A stretch of 64,000 nt of DNA from Streptomyces chromofuscus (lineage in GTDB: Bacteria > Actinomycetota > Actinomycetes > Streptomycetales > Streptomycetaceae), in assembly GCF_015160875.1 (NCBI RefSeq), contig NZ_CP063374.1, positions 7,381,501-7,445,500 of the forward strand, read 5' to 3'. The notes beneath the pieces were generated by a model. That model made no database searches and was not told where the DNA came from. It saw only the letters and a program-made list of their open reading frames with translations. This document shows, piece by piece, positions 17,353 through 23,977 of the stretch. Position numbers and translations under genes: made by a program. Numbering within the stretch: the stretch's first letter is position 1; each line of letters begins with the position of its first letter.

Positions 17353-17568
17353 TCAGAGACCGGCGACCAGGTTGGTGACCGGGGCCGTGTTCAGGCCGGT
17401 GACACCCTCGACGGTGCCGACGGCCGTGTCGACCAGGCCGGAAACCGGGGCGATGCCGTCCACAGCGCCGACGACGGTGTTCACGGCGTTCACGGAGAGG
17501 CCGCCGGAGACGTTGTCGAGCTCGGCGTCGGAGATCTCGACGGTCTCGACCTGGGGGGTGGAGTTCAT
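17353..17568 (-). CDS. Double-glycine precursor peptide (bacteriocin-like, RiPP-like)
   Basis: Seventy-one residues: a 23-residue acidic leader ending ELDNVSGG, where Leu, Val and Gly-Gly occupy the positions of classic double-glycine leaders, then a 48-residue core. The core has no Cys and no aromatic residue, and is almost all Val, Gly, Ala, Leu, Thr, Asn and Asp. It contains a duplicated element: VNTVVGAVDG (29-38) and VDTAVGTVEG (46-55), spaced by 17 residues. An AAGGGAAG lies upstream of the ATG. The C39 transporter two genes downstream should remove the leader. With no modification enzyme nearby it is probably secreted as a linear, perhaps amphipathic, peptide. Activity is unknown. Confidence 0.9.
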   Translation of the reverse strand: MNSTPQVETVEISDAELDNVSGGLSVNAVNTVVGAVDGIAPVSGLVDTAVGTVEGVTGLNTAPVTNLVAGL

Positions 17569-18024
17569 GATGGAACTTCCCTTCGTATGGCAATTTCACA
17601 AGGGGGGAGCGGCCCCCTCTGGGGACAGATGGACGGCCGCGACCGCGGGCGCCGGGCGCCACTGGCCGGAGAGCCCTTCGCGGACCCCGCGGTGCGATGG
17701 ATCAAAGCACGCGGTCACGGTGGGCTTCCAATCAACCAGCGGCCTCATCAGGGCACTTGAGTCACAGCGGCCACCAACCGTGCAGGTGCGCGCACGGCTT
17801 GTCGGCGACTTCTTCACACCGCCCCCGGCATCACCGCACGCCGCCCCCTTGCCGCCCGGTCGGCGAATCCGGCACTCCCGCCCCAAAGACGTGTCCCGGG
17901 GCGCACGAATGTGCAGAACCCCGGGGGCCGGTGACCTCGTTGAGCATTCAATGTGCAGATTCCCTGAAGCGAGGATTCCGCACGGCTTCCTGAACGGACC
18001 GTTGCTGATCGATTACTTGCCGTA
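17569..18024. other. Intergenic region upstream of the precursor operon
   Basis: This 456-base gap, shared by the precursor operon and the end of the hotdog gene, holds no credible gene. It is less GC-rich than its surroundings towards 17940-18020. In the expected leader of the precursor message, AGGGGG and CCCCCT (17601-17618) can form a small hairpin about 35 bases before the ribosome binding site. The operon promoter must lie here; I could not place it with confidence. Confidence 0.5.
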
Positions 18025-18438
18025 TCAGCCCAGCAGTGCGTAGACGGTGCTCGCGTGAGCCGCGAGCTCGCCCGTCCGTTCGGCCGTCATGGCGATGTCG
18101 GCGAACGCCGTCCGCCGGCCCAGCTTCGTCAGCCGCGCCAGGATCAGGACGTCCGAGTCCGTCACCGCGCGCTGGAAGGTCGTCGACTGCTGCACCGTCG
18201 TCATCGGCACGAAGGCGCCGCGCGCCGCCGAGACGGCGATCACGGTCGCGGTGTCGGCGGCGGCCATCAGGGCCTGCCCGGACAGCGCGCCGCCCTCCCG
18301 GGCCAGCTCCGCCGACCAGGGCAGACGCAGGACGGCCCGGTCCTCGCCCAAGTCCTCGACGGACAAGCCTAGTTCCAGGACCCAGGGGGCGAAGTTGGCG
18401 GAGAGGATCTTGTCGGCTTCGGCGGTGGTCATCGTCAT
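18025..18438 (-). CDS. PaaI-type hotdog-fold thioesterase
   Basis: A 137-residue single hotdog domain. GGALSGQALMAAADTATVIA matches the PaaI/YbgC-like core helix with Gly and Asp as the usual active-site neighbours, and the strand VTDSDVLILARLTKLGRRTAF is the typical second half. It should hydrolyse an acyl-CoA or related thioester in the cytoplasm. Two Met codons occur close together; I use the first, at 18438. The gene stands alone, upstream of the precursor operon on the same strand. Confidence 0.83.
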   Translation of the reverse strand: MTMTTAEADKILSANFAPWVLELGLSVEDLGEDRAVLRLPWSAELAREGGALSGQALMAAADTATVIAVSAARGAFVPMTTVQQSTTFQRAVTDSDVLILARLTKLGRRTAFADIAMTAERTGELAAHASTVYALLG

Positions 18439-18627
18439 ACGAGGGATTGTTCCCGCCGCACGGCGGGCGCGCGCGGAGCATGGCCGAATCGGCGTGGGGG
18501 ACGGGCGCGCGGCGCACCGGAATTGAACGTCCCGCACGCCCCGTGCGTACCAGTGGCCATCCAGGCGCCCCCGAGATCCGCTAAGAGACGGCGGCACGGA
18601 CCCCGTCCTCCAGGAGGTCGAGAACCC

Positions 18628-19959
18628 TTGAGCCACAAGCGAATTCCGAAGCGCAAGGCCGCGATCGCGGCGGGCGGCGTGGCGGCGCTCGGAGCGGCGG
18701 CACTCCTGCTGCCGAACGCCAACGCGTCCCAGGACGGCGCCGAGGACACGGCCGCCGCACCCAAGACCCTGAAGGCGGGCGACGCCTCGGACCTCGCCTC
18801 CCAGCTCGCCGGGCTGCTCGGCGACGCCTTCGCCGGCTCCTACTACGACGAGGGCAGCCAGCAACTCGTCGTCAACGTCGTCGGCGACAACAACCAGCTG
18901 GTCGTCCAGGCGAAGAAGGCCGGCGCCGCGGTCCGCAAGGTCGAGAACAGCACGGCCGAACTGGAGTCCGCCGCGCAGACGCTGAAGACCGAGGCCACCA
19001 TCCCGGGCACCGCGTGGGCCGTCGATCCCCGGACGAACAAGATCCGGGTCACCGCCGACAGCACGGTCACCGGCGAGCAGTGGGACACGCTGGAGTCGAC
19101 CGTGGAGGGCCTCGGCTCCGGCATGGCGACGATCCAGAAGTCCGCGGGCACCTTCAAGACGTTCGCCTCCGGCGGCGACGCGATATTCGGCGGGGGCTCC
19201 CGCTGCTCGCTGGGCTTCAACGTCACTGCGGGCGACGGCTCCCCGGCCTTCCTGACGGCCGGTCACTGCGGGGTCGCGGTGGCCGAGTGGTCGGACGCGC
19301 AGGGCGGCGCGCCGATCGCCACCGTCGACCAGGCCGTGTTCCCCGGTGAGGGCGACTTCGCGCTGGTGAAGTACGACGACCCGGCGATCCAGGCGCCGAG
19401 CGAGGTCAATGTCGGCGGGGGGCAGACCGTGCCGATGTCCCAGGCCGCGGAGGCCACCGTCGGCCAGGAGGTGTTCCGGATGGGCAGCACCACGGGACTC
19501 GCCGACGGCACGGTCACCGGGCTCGACGCCACCGTCAACTACCCGGAGGGCACGGTCACCGGCCTCATCCAGACCAACGTCTGCGCCGAGCCCGGCGACA
19601 GCGGCGGCTCGATGTTCACCCGGGACGGGCTCGCGCTCGGCCTGACCTCGGGCGGCAGCGGCGACTGCACGGTGGGCGGCGAGACCTTCTTCCAGCCGGT
19701 CACGACAGCGCTGGAGGCGGTCGGCGCGACGCTGGGGGCGGGGGCCGCGGGTGACGCGGGCGGCGCGGGCGGCGCCGACGATGCCGGTGACGCGGGTGAC
19801 GTCGGTGTCGGCGAAGAGGCCGGTGCGGGCGAAGGTGCCGGTGTCGGCGAGGAAGCGGGTGCCGGCGCCGGTCAGGAGGTCGGCGGTGGCGAGGAAGCCG
19901 GTGTCGGCGGTGGTCACGCGGACGTCGAGGAAGACCAGGGGCTGGTCTCGACTCAGTGA
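18628..19959 (+). CDS. Secreted S1 (streptogrisin-type) protease with pro-region and acidic Gly-rich tail
   Basis: A 443-residue preproprotein. A lysine-rich signal peptide (to about residue 33) is followed by an alpha-lytic-type pro-region (about 45-180) and a mature S1 domain starting near FASGGDAIFGGGSRCSLGF. The triad is intact: His213 in LTAGHC, Asp243 in EGDFALV, Ser325 in GDSGG. After residue 365 comes a 75-residue tail of acidic Gly/Ala repeats (VGEEAGAGEGAGVGEEAGAG) that streptogrisins usually lack; it may tether or space the enzyme. Start is TTG with CAGGAGG 10 bases upstream; an in-frame extension to 18523 lacks a start signal. A strong terminator follows. It may be a target of the Arg-P1 inhibitor encoded at 6186, which is inference. 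Confidence 0.9.
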   Translation: MSHKRIPKRKAAIAAGGVAALGAAALLLPNANASQDGAEDTAAAPKTLKAGDASDLASQLAGLLGDAFAGSYYDEGSQQLVVNVVGDNNQLVVQAKKAGAAVRKVENSTAELESAAQTLKTEATIPGTAWAVDPRTNKIRVTADSTVTGEQWDTLESTVEGLGSGMATIQKSAGTFKTFASGGDAIFGGGSRCSLGFNVTAGDGSPAFLTAGHCGVAVAEWSDAQGGAPIATVDQAVFPGEGDFALVKYDDPAIQAPSEVNVGGGQTVPMSQAAEATVGQEVFRMGSTTGLADGTVTGLDATVNYPEGTVTGLIQTNVCAEPGDSGGSMFTRDGLALGLTSGGSGDCTVGGETFFQPVTTALEAVGATLGAGAAGDAGGAGGADDAGDAGDVGVGEEAGAGEGAGVGEEAGAGAGQEVGGGEEAGVGGGHADVEEDQGLVSTQ

Positions 19960-19971
19960 CCTGAAGGCGAC

Positions 19972-20001
19972 GGTCCGGCCCTCCCGCGGGAGGGCCGGAC
20001 C
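19972..20001. terminator. Perfect 14-bp hairpin after the protease gene
   Basis: GGTCCGGCCCTCCC (19972-19985) pairs with 19988-20001 around a 2-base loop, starting 12 bases after the stop codon. Confidence 0.8.
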
Positions 20002-20085
20002 GCTCCGGTCACAGGGCCGCCGGCCCGGACCGACCGGGAGTCCTCCGGGCCGGCTGGCCGGCCACGAACCACCGCCGCGAGGGGG

Positions 20086-20430
20086 AGCCGGCCGCTACGC
20101 CGACCCCGCGATGCCGTACCTGCTCGACGCCCTGACCGCCGTTCCCGGGCACGTCATGGACGAGCTGCCCGCGATGCTCGCCAGAACCGGTTGAGCCGGG
20201 CGCTGTTCGGCTCGTGGGAACTGGGCGACGAGCGGGCCGGAAACGTGACGTGGCGCTGGTTCACCGATCCTGCGTCGCGCGCGCTCAACGTCGCGGAGGA
20301 GCACGAGGCCATCGGGCGCGGCTGCACCGCCGACCTGCGGGCCGCCGTCGCACCACGGGGCGGGGACACCGTGGCGGACCACCTCGTCGCCGACCTGCTC
20401 CGCACCGCCGACGAGTTCGCCCGGTCCGCC
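20086..20430 (+). pseudogene. 3' remnant of an XRE/MmyB-type regulator
   Basis: The ligand-binding half of an MmyB-like regulator can be read in two frames. Frame one gives YLLDALTAVPGHVMDEL (about 20113-20163), then stops at 20192. Frame two, from about 20185, gives NRLSRALFGSWE, VTWRWFTDPASRAL, IGRGCTADLRAA and ADHLVADLLRTADEFA, all matching the family order. A frameshift lies between 20150 and 20185, and the helix-turn-helix half is missing. At its end it runs straight into a truncated TetR gene. Confidence 0.72.
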
Positions 20431-20958
20431 CGCCTGTCCGGCGTCAGCAAGACGACGTTGTACAGGTGGTGGCCCTCCGCGGGAGCCCTCGCTCTGGACG
20501 GCTACTTCCACGCCGTCGAGGAGCCCCTGGCCTTCGAGGACACCGGCGACCTGCGGGCCGACCTGACGAGCCAGCTGCGTGCCTTCGCGCGCATCCTGAC
20601 CCGGACCCCGGCCGGGCGGGTGGTCACCGAGCTCATCGGACAGTCCCAGACCGATCATGACCTCGCCGCCGCCTTCCGCTCCCTGTACTCCTCCGAACGG
20701 CGGCGGCTGGCCGGCGAGCGGCTGCTGCGGGCCAGAGAGCAGGGCCAGATCCGGGAGGACGTCGACGTCCAGGTCCTCGTCGACCAGCTCTGGGGCGCCG
20801 TCTACCACCGCCTGCTGATCCCGGACGAGCCCGTGACCGACGACTTCGTCGTCGCGCTGGTCTCCCACCTGATCGACGGCATCACCCCGCCCGCGCCGCC
20901 GCGTCCCACCGTGCCACCGCCCCCGGACGCGCCGGTCCGCCCACGAGACGATCAGTGA
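20431..20958 (+). pseudogene. TetR regulator lacking its first helices, fused in frame to the MmyB remnant
   Basis: From GVSKTTLYRWWPSAGALALD onward this is a TetR-family protein with the recognition helix and a normal ligand domain of about 170 residues (FARILTRTPAGRVVTELIGQ, DQLWGAVYHRLL). The first two helices of the DNA-binding domain are absent; their place is taken by the MmyB fragment without a stop codon, so one open frame spans 20191-20958. DNA binding is unlikely to survive. It could be transcribed as a chimera, but I treat it as decayed. Confidence 0.68.
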
Positions 20959-21000
20959 CCCGTTCGACCCGTTCACCCGTTCGATGCGTTCGAACGGTTC
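20957..21000. repeat. Five imperfect tandem nonamers (GACCCGTTC)
   Basis: Copies begin at 20957, 20966, 20975 (8 bases), 20983 and 20992: GACCCGTTC twice, ACCCGTTC, GATGCGTTC, GAACGGTTC. A further GACCCGTTC is at 21010-21018. The palindrome CGTTCGAACG (20987-20996) lies inside. The array overlaps the last codon of the chimera and lies between convergent genes. Confidence 0.7.
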
Positions 21001-21023
21001 AACCTCCTGGACCCGTTCGGCCG

Positions 21024-23153
21024 TCAGACCTCCCTCGCCCGGAGCAGCAGCAGCGCCACGTCGTCGACCCGTTCCGGCGCGCGCCCGCCGGCCCCCACCA
21101 GCACGTCGGCCAGCTCGTCGAGGGGCCGCTCCCCGGCCTCGGCCAGCCGCTGTCCCAGCTGGGCCAGCGCCTCCTCGATGTCGACGCCGGGGGACTCGAC
21201 CAGCCCGTCGGTGTAGAGGACGAGCACCGATCCCGGCGCCAGGTCGACCTCGGTCGTCGGATACGTCGCCGAGCCGTCGATCCCGAGCAGCGGGCCGCCC
21301 GCGAGGTCCAGCACCCGGACCCTGCCGTCCGGCCGCCTCAGCAGGGGCGGCGGATGCCCGGCCCGGGCCATGACGGCCCGCCCGCGACCCGGGTCGAGCC
21401 GCAGGTACAGGCAGCTGGCGAACAGATCGGCCCCGAGGTCGATGAGCAGCCGGTTCGTGCTGCGCATGACCTCGGCCGGCGCCTGCCCCACCGTCGTGTA
21501 GGCGCGTACGGCCGTGCGGATCTGGCCCATCAGGCCGGCCGCCGTCACGTTGTGCCCCTGCACGTCCCCGATCACCGCGGCCGCCGGCCCGTCGCCCGGC
21601 ACCACGTCGTAGAAGTCGCCGCCGATGTCCATGCCGCGCGTGCCCGGCAGATAGCGCGCCGCGGTCTCGATCCCGGACAGCGGCGGCAGCGACGGCGGCA
21701 GCAGCGCGGCCTGCAACCCGTGCGCCAGCTGGTGCTTGGCGTCGTACAGCAGGGCCCGCTCCAGCGCCAGGGCGATCAGCCCGCTCAGGCTGGTCAGTAC
21801 GGCCCGCTCGTCGGCGGGGAAGGCCTGCGGCTCGGCGTACGCCAGCACACAGGTGCCCACCGGGCGCCCGGAGGCGATCAGCGGCAGATACGCCCAGGCC
21901 GCGTAGCCGTCCGGGGCCGCGTGCCGGATGGGATACAGCCGCTCCAGCTCCGTCTGGGACTCGAAGAACGCCGGCACCCCGCTGTTCAGCGCGTGCGCAC
22001 CCGGCGTCGGCGCGCTCAGCGGAATCCCGTCGAATCGCTCCACGATGTGCGGGTCCGGATAGCCGCGGTGCCCCAGCACGTGCAGTCGGCCCGCCCGGGA
22101 GCCGAGCACCATCAGTGCCCGGCTGCCCACGGCCGGCGCCACCTCCTCGGCGACCAGCTGCACCACGTCCTGCACGGTCACCGCCTCGGTCAGCGCCCCG
22201 GCGAGGCTCAGTACGTGGGAGATGGTCACCAGCCGGGACGACCCGTCGCCGGACGGGGGCGCCTTCCGGCCCATCTCGGACACGGCCCGCGCCCTGCTGA
22301 TGCGCACGCTCAGCCCCGTCGTACTCGGATAGAGCCGGAACGACAGCCAGTCGCCGGGCGGCCGCACCGCCACGAACGACGTACTCTGCTGGCTCATCAG
22401 CGCTGCCCGGTACCGGTCCTCGTACACCGGGTCGTTCAGCCACGGCACCGCCGCCCACAGCTGGGTGCCGAGCAGCCGGCCGGTCGGAACGCCGATCAGC
22501 TCGGACGCCGCCGCGCTGGCGAAGGTGATCCGTCCGTGCAGATCCAGCGAGACCAGCCCGTACGGCAGCCGCGCCACCATCCGTGCCGCCTCCACCGTGC
22601 CCAGCGTGCCGGCCACGCCTCCGGTGGGCGGCGCGACGAGCAGATCGGGCTCCGGGAGCACCGGGCGGCTCTCGGCGGCGGCCCGCTCCAGTCGCACGGC
22701 GAGCCGTTCGCAGGCCGCGGTGAGATGCTCGCGCTCCCGGTCGTTCAGCTCGTGGTGCTGGGAACCGGGCCAGGTCAGGAACACCGCCCCGTAGACCTTC
22801 GTCTCCGTCGCCACCGGCAGCGCGGCCAGCGCGAAGGGGTAGGGCAGGACCACGGCGACGCGCGGGTAACGGCGGGACATGTCGTCGTCGCCGTCCACCC
22901 AGACCAGCCGCCGCTCGCGCGCCGCGTCGGCGACCGGGACGGGTGCGCCGATCCCCACCCGTTCCCACGGCGCCGAGAACGCCCGGGGCATCCCCGCCAT
23001 GACCGCCATCTCCAGCACCGATTCGTCGGCGTCCATCAGGTACATCCCGCCGGAGTGGGCGTTGACGCCGTCCATCATCGTGGCCAGGGCCAGCGACAGG
23101 AGGGGAGCACCGGCGGAGACCCGGCGCGCCGCGGGCGCCTGCTCGTCGGACAC
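21024..23153 (-). CDS. GAF-PAS-GAF-PP2C phosphatase (paralogue of the 2105-4288 gene)
   Basis: About 709 residues: GAF (about 15-155), PAS (about 180-280; LPYGLVSLDLHGRITFASAA), GAF (about 305-470), SpoIIE-type PP2C (about 480-705). The metal motifs GGDFYD (near 511), GDVQGHN and LYTDGLVE are present. It shares domain order and many segments with the gene at 2105, which suggests duplication. Two in-frame GTGs are available; GAGGAG abuts the first (23162) and is nine bases from the second (23153), which I prefer. Expected role is control of an anti-sigma-factor antagonist; the sensory ligand is unknown. Confidence 0.9.
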   Translation of the reverse strand: MSDEQAPAARRVSAGAPLLSLALATMMDGVNAHSGGMYLMDADESVLEMAVMAGMPRAFSAPWERVGIGAPVPVADAARERRLVWVDGDDDMSRRYPRVAVVLPYPFALAALPVATETKVYGAVFLTWPGSQHHELNDREREHLTAACERLAVRLERAAAESRPVLPEPDLLVAPPTGGVAGTLGTVEAARMVARLPYGLVSLDLHGRITFASAAASELIGVPTGRLLGTQLWAAVPWLNDPVYEDRYRAALMSQQSTSFVAVRPPGDWLSFRLYPSTTGLSVRISRARAVSEMGRKAPPSGDGSSRLVTISHVLSLAGALTEAVTVQDVVQLVAEEVAPAVGSRALMVLGSRAGRLHVLGHRGYPDPHIVERFDGIPLSAPTPGAHALNSGVPAFFESQTELERLYPIRHAAPDGYAAWAYLPLIASGRPVGTCVLAYAEPQAFPADERAVLTSLSGLIALALERALLYDAKHQLAHGLQAALLPPSLPPLSGIETAARYLPGTRGMDIGGDFYDVVPGDGPAAAVIGDVQGHNVTAAGLMGQIRTAVRAYTTVGQAPAEVMRSTNRLLIDLGADLFASCLYLRLDPGRGRAVMARAGHPPPLLRRPDGRVRVLDLAGGPLLGIDGSATYPTTEVDLAPGSVLVLYTDGLVESPGVDIEEALAQLGQRLAEAGERPLDELADVLVGAGGRAPERVDDVALLLLRAREV

Positions 23154-23395
23154 GCCGACCACCTCCTCGCAGCGCCGCGGGACGAGTCCCAGGGATCAAT
23201 CTGTCGCGGGACGGTCCGCCTCGCACGGCGAGCCGTCCCACCTGCGGGGCCGGGCGGCGGCTGGGCAAAGGCACCGCGTACCCCGACCGCCCCGGCCCAT
23301 GCCCCTGGAGTCGAAGCGTGCGGTGGGGCGCGGGCGCGTCGCGCGCCCCCGCACCCCGCTGGCCGGATTCCCGTGCCCCCCGAGCGGCCCGGCGC

Positions 23396-23842
23396 ACGCG
23401 GTCAGCAGCGTGGCACGGGCGCTCGTCGCGGTCCCCGCCTCGTCGCCGGCGTGGGCCAGGTAGTCGTCGAGGACCATGCCCAGGCCCACGCTGCCGTCGC
23501 CGAGGTACGGCATGGTCCGCCGGCCCTCGTCGACCTCCAGTGATCCGCCCTTCTGCACGACGCAGCAGTCCAGGTCCCGGCGCAGTGCCGCCCCGGCCGC
23601 GTCCAGCAGCGCGCGCTCGCCGGTCTCCCCGGAGCGGCGCAGCAGGAACAACGCGGGTCCGCTCGCGCCGCGCAGCAGCCCGGCCCGTCGGCGCGGCCTG
23701 TCGGGCGGCGGCTCGGCCGGCCGTCCCAGCAAGCAGGATCCGGGCGGCCTCGCCGGCCCGCCGTTCCTCGCCGGTGGTGCGCGCCAGGTGGCCGAGGACC
23801 AGGCCCCGCCCGGCGAGCCCGCCGTGCGGTACGCACGGGTAA
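23396..23842 (-). pseudogene. Lanthipeptide-synthetase (LanC-like cyclase end) remnant
   Basis: Two frames recover part of the C-terminal cyclase-like domain of class III/IV lanthipeptide synthetases. Upstream: VPHGGLAGRGLVLGHLARTT (about 23740-23840). After a frameshift near 23700: AGLLRGASGPALFLLRR, LDAAGAALRRDLDCCV, GSLEVDEGRRTMPYLGDGSV and GLGMVLDDYLAHA. The order and spacing match the LanKC/LanL end. The kinase and lyase parts and the extreme C-terminus are gone. No precursor with lanthionine character remains nearby. Confidence 0.66.
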
Positions 23843-23977
23843 GAACCGGTTCGGTGCGTTTCGCGCCCCTCGCCCGCTCCGCCCGCCCGCTCCACCAGCC
23901 CGCTCCGTCGGCCATCAGGCGGCCACACCGTGTTCACAGGGGCTGCGCGCGGCGGTCATTAGCGCTGTAATACCGAC

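Noticed and set aside
17353..17568. Classifying the precursor as a lanthipeptide
   Set aside because: The core has no Cys and no LanM, LanB or LanKC gene accompanies it; the synthetase remnant at 23.4 kb is distant and dead.
20095..23937. Minus-strand frame of 1,280 codons across the second PP2C gene
   Set aside because: Mostly a shadow; only its first part overlaps the real LanC-like remnant, which is annotated separately.
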